Source: an uncultured Pseudomonadota bacterium
GTDB taxonomy: Bacteria; Pseudomonadota; Gammaproteobacteria; Burkholderiales; CAIKXV01
NCBI GenBank assembly: GCA_903831455.1
Contig: CAIKXV010000161.1
Span: 1-37,717, forward strand
DNA: 37,717 nucleotides
Direction: 5' to 3'
Below are positions 25,844 through 34,590 of this stretch, piece after piece. Below the pieces are notes generated by a model that did no database searches, had not been told where the DNA came from, and saw nothing but the letters and a program-made list of their open reading frames with translations. Each line of letters starts with the position of its first letter. The stretch's first letter is position 1. Both the position numbers and the translations under genes were made by a program.

Positions 25844-27190
25844 ATGACCGACTACATCGACCGGATCGCCGATTTCGTCCACCGTACCCGGCTGGAGGAC
25901 ATTCCGCCGGCGGCGCTGGCCCACCTGCGCCGGATCTTCGCCGACACGCTGGTGGCGATGGCCGCCGGGATGCAGCAGCCCGAGATGCGCGCGCTGGTCT
26001 CGCGCCAGCTCGACGAGGGCGCGGACGGTATGGCGCAGGTCGTGGGTACGGGGCGCCGGGCCGCGCCGATGGATGCGGCGGCACTCAACGCCACGGCGGG
26101 CTGCTGGCTTGAACTGGACGAGGGCAACCTGAGGACCAACGGCCACCCGGGCATCCAGGTGCTTCCGGCCGCGCTCGCCGTCGCGCAGCAGCTGGGGGCG
26201 AGCGGACGGGAGTTCCTCGAGGCGTGCGCGGTCGGCTACGAGGTGTCGGGCCGGCTGGGCGGCGCCTGCGACATGCGCATGATCGTCCACCCGCACGGCA
26301 CGTACGGCGTGGTGGGGGCGGCAGTCGCGGTGGCTCGTTTGCGGGGACTTCCCCGCGAGCGCTTGCGCGAACTGGTCAACCTCGCGGGGTCGTCCCCGCT
26401 GGCGGGAAACCGGATGACCATGAAGGACGGGGCGACCCTGCGCAACTGGTACGCGGCGCACAGCGCCCAGATGGGGCAGATGGCGGTGCGGCTGGTCGAG
26501 TCGGGGTTCACCGGGCCGCACGACGGAATCCGTCCGACCTGCAACGACATCCTGTACGACAACTTCCGACCGCACGACGTCGTCGAGGGCCTGGGCCGCG
26601 AATGGGTGCTCGCGGAGGGCTACCTCAAGCTCTATCCCTGCGCCCGACCGATCCATGCGGCGATCGACGCGCTTCGCGATGCACTGGCGCGGGCGCCTCG
26701 CCCGGTGACGGCGGAGGAGATCGTCGCCATCGATCTTCGCTCGTTCCGGTTCGTCGTCTATCTCGACCGCACCGATATCCGCAACGCGTTCGCCACGCGG
26801 TTCTCGACGCCCTTCGCGCTCGCCAGCGCGATCTGGCACGGCAGCCACGGGCTGGAGTGCTTCTCCGACGAGGCCGCCGCCCGTCCGGCCATCCTCGAGC
26901 TCGCGCGTCGCGTACGCATGACCGAAGTCCCCGAGTACACCGCCGCGTTCCCCGCGCGCCAGCATTGCGACCTGGCGATCACGCTTCGCGACGGCCGTCG
27001 GCTCGAGGGTCGCTGCGAGACGATGCGCGGGGAGCCGGGCAACCCGGCCGACGATGCGGAGTTCGAGCGCAAGTTCCTGGCGATCGGATCCCCGATCTGG
27101 GGCGAGCCGCGTGCGCGCGCGCTGTACGCCGAGGCTCTCGCGGTGGATGCGGTGGGTGACATGCGCGGTTTCGCCGGCGGTCCGATCTGA
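25844..27190 (+). CDS. MmgE/PrpD family protein (2-methylcitrate dehydratase-like)
   Basis: The product is 448 residues, the standard length. The N-terminal all-helical domain begins MTDYIDRIADFVHRTRLEDIPP and includes AALNATAGCWLELDEGN and a histidine-bearing NGHPGIQVLPAALA. YEVSGRLGGAC, HPHGTYGVVGAA and EGYLKLYPCARPIHAAIDAL follow; the last is the family's 'K.YPCCR..H' active-site segment. Known members dehydrate 2-methylcitrate (PrpD) or act on cis-aconitate and itaconate-type acids. No prpB or prpC gene is present, and single MmgE/PrpD genes near Bug receptors are common in Burkholderiales with undefined substrates. GGAGGG precedes the start. The dehydratase or isomerase role is inferred from family only. 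Confidence 0.9.
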   Translation: MTDYIDRIADFVHRTRLEDIPPAALAHLRRIFADTLVAMAAGMQQPEMRALVSRQLDEGADGMAQVVGTGRRAAPMDAAALNATAGCWLELDEGNLRTNGHPGIQVLPAALAVAQQLGASGREFLEACAVGYEVSGRLGGACDMRMIVHPHGTYGVVGAAVAVARLRGLPRERLRELVNLAGSSPLAGNRMTMKDGATLRNWYAAHSAQMGQMAVRLVESGFTGPHDGIRPTCNDILYDNFRPHDVVEGLGREWVLAEGYLKLYPCARPIHAAIDALRDALARAPRPVTAEEIVAIDLRSFRFVVYLDRTDIRNAFATRFSTPFALASAIWHGSHGLECFSDEAAARPAILELARRVRMTEVPEYTAAFPARQHCDLAITLRDGRRLEGRCETMRGEPGNPADDAEFERKFLAIGSPIWGEPRARALYAEALAVDAVGDMRGFAGGPI

Positions 27191-27349
27191 TCCGGTCGGT
27201 GGCCGGTGCCGGGCAGTCCCGTCGCGCGCCCCCGGCCGGACACCGGCGACCACCACGGCGTCATCGCCGCGCTGCGCGCGCCGTGCGGTAACGGGCCTTC
27301 CACCCGCTGGGCATGGTCGCCCGGATGCGGGCGCCCGACGGCCCCCGCC

Positions 27350-27355
27350 TATACT
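27350..27355 (+). promoter_or_regulatory. Possible -10 element of the hypothetical protein-protease pair
   Basis: TATACT, 42 bases before the ATG at 27398, matches five of six consensus bases. No -35 is recognisable. Confidence 0.25.
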
Positions 27356-27397
27356 CGCGATCCTCATCGAGCGCAGGACCGCGCAAGTCGAACCGAC

Positions 27398-28555
27398 ATG
27401 AACAGCTTGCCCGACCCTCGTCGCTACCCGCCGCGCGGCGCCCCCGACCGCCTGCTGGAACTCACCCGTGCGGCGCTCAACACGGGCGACCCGATCGCGC
27501 GCTCCGTCCACGACGACGCGCTCGTGTCCGAGTTGCGCGCGCGCTGGACCGACGGGGATGATCGCGCGCTCGAGCAGGCGCTGGCGGCCGCCACCGGACC
27601 GGCCGAGTACGCGCACTTGCTGGCGCGGGCACGCGACGCCACCGAGCCGCTCCTCGCCGCCGGCGAGGTGGCCCCGCGACTGTTCGCGTTGCCGCTGGTG
27701 ATCGTGGCCGGTGGCACGGCCGGGCGCCACCTCGGCGGCGCGCTGCCCGATGTGGCGGCGGTCGAGTCCCTGCTGGCCGAGCACTCGGCGCTGGGCGACG
27801 CGCAGCGGTTCTCGATCGGCAACGCGCTGTGCGGCCCGGGCGGGCTGCAGGCCGTCGGACTGGGCAGCCTCGCGCGCGCCCAGTCCGGGGCCGAAGCGGC
27901 GGCGCGCCTCGCCGGGATGGCCGACGAGTTCACGCCCGAGCCCATCGACCTGGGCGACGGGACCGAGGCGGTGCACCTGCGCTTCCTCGTGGGCGCCGCA
28001 TGGCTCAGCAGCGAAGCCCGGCGCTGGGTACGGCCCGGTGACGCGGCGGGACGATGGGCGACGCCGCTCACGCACCTGCTCGCGCGCCAGCTCGCCCAGG
28101 CCGACGTCACCGTGCTGCCGCTGGCGCGACCGCCGCTACCGCTCGCGCACGCGGCCGCGGCAGGAGAGTCGGCGGCGGCCGACATCGGCTTCCAGCTGTT
28201 CGCCGGGGCGGCGCTGCGTCGCGCGCGCGCCTCGGCCGGCGAACCCACGGCCATCATCGCCGCGCACCGCACGGACCGCGCGCAAGGCCCTGCGGGCGAG
28301 TTGCGTGTCACCCTGTCCTCGCCGTTCGACGCCGCGCTGTGCGAGGCATGGACGCGCCCGATCGGCGCTGGCGACGACCTGCCGTCGCTGACCGCGACGA
28401 TCGACGGTTTCCTCCAGGAATGCCGTGTCGCCGACCGGGTGCTGGTCCCGGAGGTGATGCCCGATCGTCACCCGGCCCGCCCTGCCGAGCGACTGCTGCT
28501 GACGGTTGCCGACCTCGAGGCCGACGGCGCCCCGGCGGCGCCCGTCGCGCACTGA
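27398..28555 (+). CDS. Hypothetical protein of 385 residues, upstream of an S1C protease
   Basis: I do not recognise this family. The frame is clearly coding: it is the only long frame here with balanced composition, and it ends five bases before the protease gene. The protein is alanine- and leucine-rich, with no signal peptide or membrane segment except a moderately hydrophobic stretch (LFALPLVIVAGGTAG, about 94-108). Notable parts are RFSIGNALCGPGGLQAV, HLRFLVGAAWLSSEARRW and a C-terminal region with beta-strand character (GELRVTLSSPFD, ERLLLTVADLEADG). There are only three cysteines and no metal motif. It is probably cytoplasmic. The 5-base gap implies co-expression with the protease, but no function can be given. 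Confidence 0.75.
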   Translation: MNSLPDPRRYPPRGAPDRLLELTRAALNTGDPIARSVHDDALVSELRARWTDGDDRALEQALAAATGPAEYAHLLARARDATEPLLAAGEVAPRLFALPLVIVAGGTAGRHLGGALPDVAAVESLLAEHSALGDAQRFSIGNALCGPGGLQAVGLGSLARAQSGAEAAARLAGMADEFTPEPIDLGDGTEAVHLRFLVGAAWLSSEARRWVRPGDAAGRWATPLTHLLARQLAQADVTVLPLARPPLPLAHAAAAGESAAADIGFQLFAGAALRRARASAGEPTAIIAAHRTDRAQGPAGELRVTLSSPFDAALCEAWTRPIGAGDDLPSLTATIDGFLQECRVADRVLVPEVMPDRHPARPAERLLLTVADLEADGAPAAPVAH

Positions 28556-28560
28556 CTGCG

Positions 28561-30003
28561 ATGCGGCCCCTCGCTCCCCGGACGGATACGGAAGTCGTCC
28601 CCTCCCGCCGCATGAGCGCGCTCGAGCGGGTTTGCAGGGCGGGGCTGCTCGCGGCACTCGCCGGCGCGATCGTGGCGCTGCCCGCGCCGGCGCTGGGGCA
28701 GCGCACTGCCGCCGCGGTGGCGAGCACCGCGCCGCGCGCGTCCGTCGAACCCGCGCCGCGCGGGGCCGCTTCCGCCGCGATCGCCGAGTCGCCCGAGGCG
28801 CTGTTCCGACGCGCGCTGCAGTACACGGTTCAGGTGCGCACCACCGTGACCCTGCCCTTCGAGGGCGATCGCAAGGGGGCCCAGCGTGGCGCCGGGTTCC
28901 TGGTCGACGCCGCGCGCGGCTGGATCATGACGAACTCGCACGTGGTGTCCGGCTCGCAGGCGCGGGTGGAGGTCGCGTTCGCCGACAACGAATTCATCGA
29001 GGCGCAGCGGGTCTACGTCGATCCGTTCCTCGATCTCGCGGTGCTGGCGATCGATCCCGAACGCACGCGCGCGATCCCCGTCCCCGCGCTCGAGTGCGAC
29101 CGCATGCCGCCGGTCGGGCATGCGGTGGGTGCCTTCGGGCACCCGTGGGGCCTGCGCTACACCGGAACGCGCGGCATCATCTCCGGGGTGACCGCGCGGT
29201 TCGAGTTCGAGGTCCTCCAGACCGATGCCCCGATCAACCAGGGCAACTCGGGCGGGCCGCTGATCAGCCTCGAGAACGGTCGTATCGTCGCGATCAACAC
29301 GCTGACCTTCCGCGGGGCGCAGAACACGAACTTCGCGATCTCCACCGTCTACGCCTGCGGCATCCTGCGGCTGCTCCAGGAGGGGCGCGACCCCAGCCCA
29401 CCCGAGCTCACCTGGGTGTCCTTCCGCGACGTCGACGAGCGCCGCCTGTTGCGCATCGCCCGCAACTTCGCCCGCGACGCCCTGCCGCTGGAGCCGGGCG
29501 ACATCGTGCGCGGCGTGGTGGGCGTGATCGATCGCATCGATAACGACACCCAGCTGGTCCATGCGCTGCGCGGGCGGCTGGACGACTTCACGCTGCAGGT
29601 GCTGCGCGCGGGCCAGCCGGTGCAGGTGCGGGGACGACTGCCGGCCGCGCCGCGGGTGATGGAGCGCCGCGGCATCCTGGTCGGGGGCGTGCTGATCGCC
29701 GAGTCGCGCTACCGGGACAGCCCCGACGTCGGGGCCCCGGCGCTGGTGGTCCATCATGTCGAGCCGGGTTCGCCGGGGCAGTCGGCGGAATTCAGCCCGG
29801 GCGACCTGGTGGAATCGGTCGCGGGGCGCCCGGTGCGCACGCTCGACGAGCTCTCGGCGGTACTGGGCGAACTGGGCGGGCGTCGCGTGGTTCCGGTCGT
29901 GCTGCGCAGGTTGGGCGGCGGGCAGCGCGCCTACTTCAGCTTCCTCGAGCGCCCGATGGCGATGGTCGGCGTGGAGCGCGTCGACCTCTCGCGGCGGGAC
30001 TGA
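28561..30003 (+). CDS. S1C-family trypsin-like serine protease with PDZ domain (HtrA/Deg-like)
   Basis: The protein has 480 residues. A long basic start leads into a signal peptide (LLAALAGAIVALPAPALG, about 29-46), so it acts in the periplasm. The trypsin-like domain has the complete triad: H127 in MTNSHVV, D158 in FLDLAVLAID and S230 in INQGNSGGPL. A region at about 300-360 resembles a degenerate PDZ domain, and a second PDZ domain lies at about 370-460 (HHVEPGSPGQSAEFSPGDLVESV). The domain order is that of Deg/HtrA proteases, which degrade or check misfolded envelope proteins. An alternative start at ATG 28612 (MSALERV) would give a more normal signal peptide. A compact hairpin follows the stop. 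Confidence 0.9.
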   Translation: MRPLAPRTDTEVVPSRRMSALERVCRAGLLAALAGAIVALPAPALGQRTAAAVASTAPRASVEPAPRGAASAAIAESPEALFRRALQYTVQVRTTVTLPFEGDRKGAQRGAGFLVDAARGWIMTNSHVVSGSQARVEVAFADNEFIEAQRVYVDPFLDLAVLAIDPERTRAIPVPALECDRMPPVGHAVGAFGHPWGLRYTGTRGIISGVTARFEFEVLQTDAPINQGNSGGPLISLENGRIVAINTLTFRGAQNTNFAISTVYACGILRLLQEGRDPSPPELTWVSFRDVDERRLLRIARNFARDALPLEPGDIVRGVVGVIDRIDNDTQLVHALRGRLDDFTLQVLRAGQPVQVRGRLPAAPRVMERRGILVGGVLIAESRYRDSPDVGAPALVVHHVEPGSPGQSAEFSPGDLVESVAGRPVRTLDELSAVLGELGGRRVVPVVLRRLGGGQRAYFSFLERPMAMVGVERVDLSRRD

Positions 30004-30019
30004 ACCCGCGGTCGCGCGG

Positions 30020-30036
30020 CGCCCCGCGGCGGGGCG
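30020..30036. terminator. Compact hairpin between convergent protease and oxidase genes
   Basis: CGCCCCG-CGG-CGGGGCG is a perfect 7-bp stem with a 3-nt loop, 16 bases after the protease stop and 22 before the stop of the convergent gene. It is placed to serve both directions. Confidence 0.5.
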
Positions 30037-30058
30037 ACGTCGCGGCCGACCGCCCGGC

Positions 30059-31204
30059 TCACGCGGGCAGCGGTGTCGCGGGGATGTCGTCGGGCTCGGC
30101 GACGCCGAGCAGGTCGGCCACGTGGTCGGCGATGGCCATCGACGAGGTGAGTCCGGGTGACTCGATGCCGAACAGGTTGACCAATCCCGGGATGCCGTGC
30201 TCGCGTTCGCCGTGGATGACGAAGTCGGCCGGCGGCTCGCCCGGTCCGGTGATCTTGGCGCGGATGCCGGTGTAGTCGGGGGTGAGCGCGCCATCGCGCA
30301 GCCCGGGGTAGTAGCGCCGGATCGCCTCGTAGAAGGCCGGCTCGAGCGAGTGGTCGAACTGGTAGTCGATGCGATCGATCCAGTTGAAGTCCGGCCCGAA
30401 CTTCACCCGACCGCTCAGGTCGACGGTCACGTGCACGCCGAGCCAGTCGCTGCGCGCGACGGGATAGACCAGTCGCGAGAAGGCGGGCTTGCCGGTGAGT
30501 GCGTAGTAGTGGCCGATCGCGTAATGGGTCTTCGGGACCGTATGGACCGGCACTCCGCGCAGCGCACCGGCGAGCTGCGGTGCGGTCAGCCCGGCGCTGT
30601 TGACCACGGTGGCGCAGTCGATGCTCATCGGATCCGCGCCGCCGACCTCGAGGCGGATGAAGTCGCCGTTGATACCCCCGCCGGTGACCGGGCTGCCGAA
30701 CACGCAGGTGGCCCCGGCATTCTCCGCGTCGCCCTGGTAGGCGAGCATGAGCGAGTGGCTGTCGATGATGCCCGACGAGGGCGAATGCACGGCCGCCGCG
30801 AACACCACCTCGGGTTCCATCGCGCGCGCCTCGTCCACCGATACCCAGCGCAGGTCGCCGACGCCGTTGGCCTCGGCCTGTGCCTTGTACTTCGCGAGCT
30901 GGGGCACCTGGTCGTCGTGCGTGGCGACGATCAGCTTGCCGATGCGACGGTGCGGGATGCCGCGCTGCGCGCAGTAGCGGTAGAGCTTGTGCTTGCCGGC
31001 CACGCACAGCTTCGCCTTGAGCGAGCCGGGCGTGTAGTAGATGCCCGCGTGGATGACCTCGGAGTTGCGCGAGCTGGCTCCGTTGCCGATCCCGTCGGTG
31101 GCCTCAAGCACGATGACCTCGCGCCCCGCGCGCGCGAGACGGCGCGCGATCGCCAGTCCCACCACGCCGGCCCCCACCACCACACAGTCGACCCGCTCCG
31201 CCAT
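30059..31204 (-). CDS. LhgO-like FAD-dependent 2-hydroxyglutarate oxidase family protein
   Basis: The 381-residue flavoprotein begins DCVVVGAGVVGLAIARRLA (FAD-binding GxGxxG at 11-16). It then shows GNGASSRNSEVIHAGIYY, the LhgO/L2HGDH family signature around the flavin, PGSLKAKLCVAGKHKLYRYC, HYAIGHYYAL and a closing GIESPGLTSSMAIADHVA. LhgO oxidises L-2-hydroxyglutarate to 2-oxoglutarate, feeding electrons to the quinone pool. Family members also act on other 2-hydroxy acids or on glycerol 3-phosphate, so the substrate is not certain. The start at ATG 31204 sits just before the FAD fold. It is divergent from the DUF3025 gene across 120 bases, and convergent with the protease gene. Confidence 0.87.
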   Translation of the reverse strand: MAERVDCVVVGAGVVGLAIARRLARAGREVIVLEATDGIGNGASSRNSEVIHAGIYYTPGSLKAKLCVAGKHKLYRYCAQRGIPHRRIGKLIVATHDDQVPQLAKYKAQAEANGVGDLRWVSVDEARAMEPEVVFAAAVHSPSSGIIDSHSLMLAYQGDAENAGATCVFGSPVTGGGINGDFIRLEVGGADPMSIDCATVVNSAGLTAPQLAGALRGVPVHTVPKTHYAIGHYYALTGKPAFSRLVYPVARSDWLGVHVTVDLSGRVKFGPDFNWIDRIDYQFDHSLEPAFYEAIRRYYPGLRDGALTPDYTGIRAKITGPGEPPADFVIHGEREHGIPGLVNLFGIESPGLTSSMAIADHVADLLGVAEPDDIPATPLPA

Positions 31205-31324
31205 CCCGCCGTCCCGATCGTTGCGTCGTTGTCCGCGCGGCGCTGCCGCCCGCCGGGGCGCCATGCCGCGACACCGGTGCGCGCCTCGCGACCGGGGTCG
31301 CGCAGTGTAAGGCAAAATCCCGGG

Positions 31325-32134
31325 ATGACTTCCGCCCCGGGCTGGGATCGGGACTTCGCCCGCCATCGTCCGTTCTTCGCGGCACTCGAGCCTCGACTCG
31401 CGTCGCTTGCGCGACTGCCCGACTTTCCGGGCAGGGCGCAGGCCGATGCGTGGCTGCGCGAGTCCGACGACGCGATCCGCGATGCGTTGGGCAAGTCGCT
31501 GACACTGGTGGCCCCCGACGCGCGAGCGGGCGCCCGGGACTACGAGCGGGCCATTGCCGATCGCGGAGAACTCGCCTGGCGGGAGCGCGACTGGCACGAC
31601 CTGATGAACCTCCTGGCATGGCTGGCCTTCCCGCGCACGAAGGCTGCGATCAATGCCGGCCATGTGGCCTCGGCCGCCGAGGTGCACCCGGCGTCCGGGC
31701 GAGGGCCCCGACGCGATGCGCTCACCCTGTTCGACGAGAGCGGTGCGCTGGTGGCCTGCAGCGATCCGGGGCTGCTCGACCTGCTGCGGGGCTTCCGCTG
31801 GCGCGAACTGTTCGTCGAGCACCGCGAGGCGGTGCGCACGCAGTTGCGCGTGCTGGTTGTCGGGCACGGACTGCTCGATCGTTGCCGGCAGCCGTGGCCG
31901 GGCATGACCGCGCACGCGCTGTGCCTTCCGGTGTCGGCGGCCGAGTGCGCCCTCGATGCGCCCGCGCTCGGCCACGTGCTCGACGAACGCATGGCCGGGG
32001 CCGTGGCCGCGCTCGCCACGCCCCGCGATCTGTCGCCGCTGCCCCTGATGGGCATCCCCGGATGGTGCGCGGACAACGAGGACCCGGCCTTCTACGGCAA
32101 CACCCGCATCTTCCGGCCGGGGCGACGTGCATGA
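31325..32134 (+). CDS. DUF3025 family protein
   Basis: The 269-residue cytoplasmic protein carries the segment ERDWHDLMNLLAWLAFPRTKAAINAGH, the hallmark I know for DUF3025, a family of unknown function restricted mostly to beta- and gammaproteobacteria. Other pieces are LTLFDESGALV, FRWRELFVEHRE and the C-terminal PLPLMGIPGWCADNEDPAFYGNTRIFRPGRR, also typical. The upstream extension of the frame overlaps the oxidase gene on the other strand and is not coding. No Shine-Dalgarno sequence is obvious before ATG 31325. The function is unknown; no enzymatic motif can be identified. Confidence 0.88.
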   Translation: MTSAPGWDRDFARHRPFFAALEPRLASLARLPDFPGRAQADAWLRESDDAIRDALGKSLTLVAPDARAGARDYERAIADRGELAWRERDWHDLMNLLAWLAFPRTKAAINAGHVASAAEVHPASGRGPRRDALTLFDESGALVACSDPGLLDLLRGFRWRELFVEHREAVRTQLRVLVVGHGLLDRCRQPWPGMTAHALCLPVSAAECALDAPALGHVLDERMAGAVAALATPRDLSPLPLMGIPGWCADNEDPAFYGNTRIFRPGRRA

Positions 32135-32216
32135 TCGACCGTCGCGTCCCGCAGGACCGTCCCTGAGCCGTCGGGGCTGGCGTACCGGGACCGACGCCCG
32201 CTAGACTGACAGGCGA

Positions 32217-32270
32217 CCCCGGCGTTCGACCGGGGCATCGGAGCGCCACGAGGGGCGCGTCGGGCGCTCC
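32217..32270 (+). repeat. Two consecutive hairpins in the leader of the hydrolase gene
   Basis: CCCCGG-CGTTCGA-CCGGGG (32217-32235) is followed by GGAGCGCC (32240-32247) pairing with GGCGCTCC (32263-32270). They lie between a possible -10 element (TAGACT, 32202-32207) and the ATG at 32285, so they would be part of the mRNA leader. No known riboswitch class was recognised. Confidence 0.45.
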
Positions 32271-32284
32271 GCTTCCAGGGGGGG

Positions 32285-33502
32285 ATGGCTATGCGGGGTC
32301 CATGGGTGGGTCTGGCGCTCATCGCGACGGTGGGCGCCTTCGCGCCGCCGGCAGCCGCGCCTGCGTACGCGCAGGAGCGCACGCTCGAGCAGGTCAAGAC
32401 CGAGGTTCTTCGTCGCGCGGGACGGCAGAACCCGTTCGAGTTCGTCCGTCGCGATGACGTCGAGGAAGTGGTGCGGGGGCTGGACAGCCTGGACCGCGAC
32501 CACTGGGCGCAGCAGTGGTGCCGCATGGGGCTGCGCCACGAGGCGCGCGGCGATCGCCTGCTCGCCGAGGGCGCCGCCCCCGCGCAGATCGGCGAGGCCT
32601 ACACGCTGGCGTTCAACTACTGCCGGGCCGGTCGCTATCCGGTGGCGAGCACGCCGGGCAAACGCGAGGCCTACCAGCATTCGCTGCGCATGTTCCGCAA
32701 GGCCGCTGCCTACTTCGATCCACCGTTGCAGATCGTCCGCTTCCCGTTCGAGGGGCGCGAACTGATCGGCTACCTGCAGGTGCCGCGCGGCGCGGTTCGC
32801 CCGCCCGTGGTGCTGCACTGGGGAGGGGTGGACGGGTGGAAGGAGGATCGCCAGCTCAACAGCAGCGTGCTCCATCGGTTCGGGTTCGCGACCTTCACGA
32901 TGGACATGCCCGGCACCGGGGAGAATCCGATCCTGTTCGGAGAGCCGCGGGCCGAGCGCACCTTTTCCGCGGCCATCGACCATCTGATCGGTCGCGGCGA
33001 TGTCGACGGTCGTCGCATCGGCGTCTGGGGCTCCAGTTTCGGCGGCTACTGGGGCGCGAAGCTCGCCTACACCGAGGCTGGCCGCATCCGCGCGGCCGTC
33101 ACGCAGGGCGGGAACGTGCATCACGGCTTCCAGCCGGAATGGCTGGGTCCGGCCCTCACGCGCACCGCGGCCACGTATCTCCTCGGGCCCTCGAGCCTGC
33201 TCGACGCGCGCAGCTTCGTGCTCGGCGTGCGTACCCTGGACGAGGTGCTGCGAGCCGCGCCCGCGCTGTCGCTGAAGACGCAGGGCCTGCTCGACCGCCC
33301 CTCCGCGCCCCTGCTGGCGGTCAACGGCAAGCTCGACGACCAGGCGCCGATCGAGGATGTCTACATCCTGCTCGAACACGGCGCGCCGAAGGAAGCCAGG
33401 GTCTATCCGCAGGGGCGGCACATGGGCCGCAGTCCCGGCATGCGCGAGGACGAACTGGCCACGATGATCGCCACCTGGTTGCGCCAGCGGCTGGGGCCCT
33501 GA
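32285..33502 (+). CDS. Secreted alpha/beta hydrolase (FrsA/DUF1100-like esterase)
   Basis: The 405-residue protein has a signal peptide (WVGLALIATVGAFAPPAAAPAYAQ, cut near residue 30). A helical N-terminal part follows (about 35-145, with AFNYCRAGRYPV), then an alpha/beta hydrolase fold. The nucleophile elbow G249-S-S251-F-G places Ser251 as nucleophile; D351 or D352 in VNGKLDDQ and H379 in QGRHMGRS complete a plausible triad. VLHWGGVDGWKED supplies the oxyanion region and DMPGTGE is the family's conserved segment. Known relatives include FrsA and 2,6-dihydroxypseudooxynicotine hydrolase, but a signal peptide makes this a periplasmic enzyme with unknown substrate. Start may be ATG 32285 or ATG 32291; GGGGG lies shortly before. 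Confidence 0.87.
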   Translation: MAMRGPWVGLALIATVGAFAPPAAAPAYAQERTLEQVKTEVLRRAGRQNPFEFVRRDDVEEVVRGLDSLDRDHWAQQWCRMGLRHEARGDRLLAEGAAPAQIGEAYTLAFNYCRAGRYPVASTPGKREAYQHSLRMFRKAAAYFDPPLQIVRFPFEGRELIGYLQVPRGAVRPPVVLHWGGVDGWKEDRQLNSSVLHRFGFATFTMDMPGTGENPILFGEPRAERTFSAAIDHLIGRGDVDGRRIGVWGSSFGGYWGAKLAYTEAGRIRAAVTQGGNVHHGFQPEWLGPALTRTAATYLLGPSSLLDARSFVLGVRTLDEVLRAAPALSLKTQGLLDRPSAPLLAVNGKLDDQAPIEDVYILLEHGAPKEARVYPQGRHMGRSPGMREDELATMIATWLRQRLGP

Positions 33503-33526
33503 ACCCGCGGCTCGACCCCCGCGGGT
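33503..33526. terminator. Perfect 8-bp hairpin directly after the hydrolase gene
   Basis: ACCCGCGG (33503-33510) and CCGCGGGT (33519-33526) pair perfectly around an 8-nt loop, beginning at the base after the stop codon. The convergent quinone oxidoreductase gene ends 65 bases further on. Confidence 0.5.
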
Positions 33527-33591
33527 CCGCCGGTGGCCGGCGCGGGACCGTGCGCACTGCGCGCGGCCCGGGCCGTGTTTCGACGGAGGGC

Positions 33592-34590
33592 TCAGCCCAC
33601 GGTGAGCACGATCTTGCCGATGTGCTCGCCGCTTTCCATCAGCGCGTGCGCGGCGGCGGCCTGCGCGAGCGGGAAGGTGGCATGGATCACCGGCTTGACG
33701 CGCCCGGCGGCCAGCAGCGGCCACACCTCGCGCTCGAGCGCGGCGGCGACGCCGGCCTTGTAGGCGTCGTCGCGGGGACGCAGCGTCGAGCCGCTCATCG
33801 TCAGGCGCCGTCGCATGAGTTCGTTGAGGTCCACGGTGGCCTTCATGCCCCCGAGGAAGGCGATGAACACCAGGCGACCGTCGTCGGCGAGGCAGCGCAG
33901 CTCGCGGCCGACGTACTCGCCGCCGACCATGTCGAGGATGACGTTCACGCCGCGCCCGCCGGTGGCCTCGCGGATCACCGCCTCGAAATCCTCGTCGCGG
34001 TAGTTGACGGCACGGCGAGCGCCCAGGCGCTCGCAGGCGGCGCACTTCTCCGCGCTGCCAGCCGTCGCGTAGACCGTGTGGCCGCGCGCGGCGGCGAGCT
34101 GGATGGCGGTGGTGCCGATGCCGCTGGAGCCCCCTTGCACCAGCAGGCTTTCGCCGGGTGCGAGCCGGGCGCGTTCGAACACGTTGCTCCAGACGGTGAA
34201 GAAGGTCTCCGGCACCGCGGCCGCCTCGATCATCGAGAAGCCCGCCGGGACGGGCAGCACGCTGCCGGCGGGCGCGAGGCAGTGGCTGGCGTAGCCACCG
34301 CCGTTGGTGAGCGCGCAGACGGCATCGCCCACCTTCCAGCGGTCCACGCCCGGGCCGACTGCGGCGATCGTGCCGGCCACTTCCAGGCCCGGGAGGTCGC
34401 TCGCGTTCTTCGGCACCGGGTAGCGACCGATGCGCTGGAGCACGTCGGGGCGGTTGACCCCGGCGGCCTGCACGGCGATCAGCACTTCGCCGGCCCGCGG
34501 TACGGGCATCGCGCGGCGCGCGGGCCTGAGCACTTCGGGCGCGCCGGGCGTGGAGATTTCGACGCAGTCGAATTCGGTGGGCAGGGTCAT
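33592..34590 (-). CDS. NAD(P)H-quinone oxidoreductase, zinc-independent MDR family (PIG3-like)
   Basis: The 332-residue protein is a medium-chain dehydrogenase/reductase without the zinc ligands of alcohol dehydrogenases. It starts with a catalytic GroES-like domain (AAGVNRPDVLQRIGRYP, LPGLEVAGTIAAVG). The Rossmann fold follows: LLVQGGSSGIGTTAIQLA is the NADPH-binding AxxGxxG-type loop, with ARRAVNYRDEDF and VILDMVGGEYV. The pattern matches human PIG3/TP53I3 and bacterial quinone oxidoreductases, which reduce quinones by one or two electrons using NADPH. ATG 34590 follows GAGGATT with suitable spacing. The region upstream, 34591-35020, is low complexity. Physiological substrate unknown. Confidence 0.92.
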   Translation of the reverse strand: MTLPTEFDCVEISTPGAPEVLRPARRAMPVPRAGEVLIAVQAAGVNRPDVLQRIGRYPVPKNASDLPGLEVAGTIAAVGPGVDRWKVGDAVCALTNGGGYASHCLAPAGSVLPVPAGFSMIEAAAVPETFFTVWSNVFERARLAPGESLLVQGGSSGIGTTAIQLAAARGHTVYATAGSAEKCAACERLGARRAVNYRDEDFEAVIREATGGRGVNVILDMVGGEYVGRELRCLADDGRLVFIAFLGGMKATVDLNELMRRRLTMSGSTLRPRDDAYKAGVAAALEREVWPLLAAGRVKPVIHATFPLAQAAAAHALMESGEHIGKIVLTVG

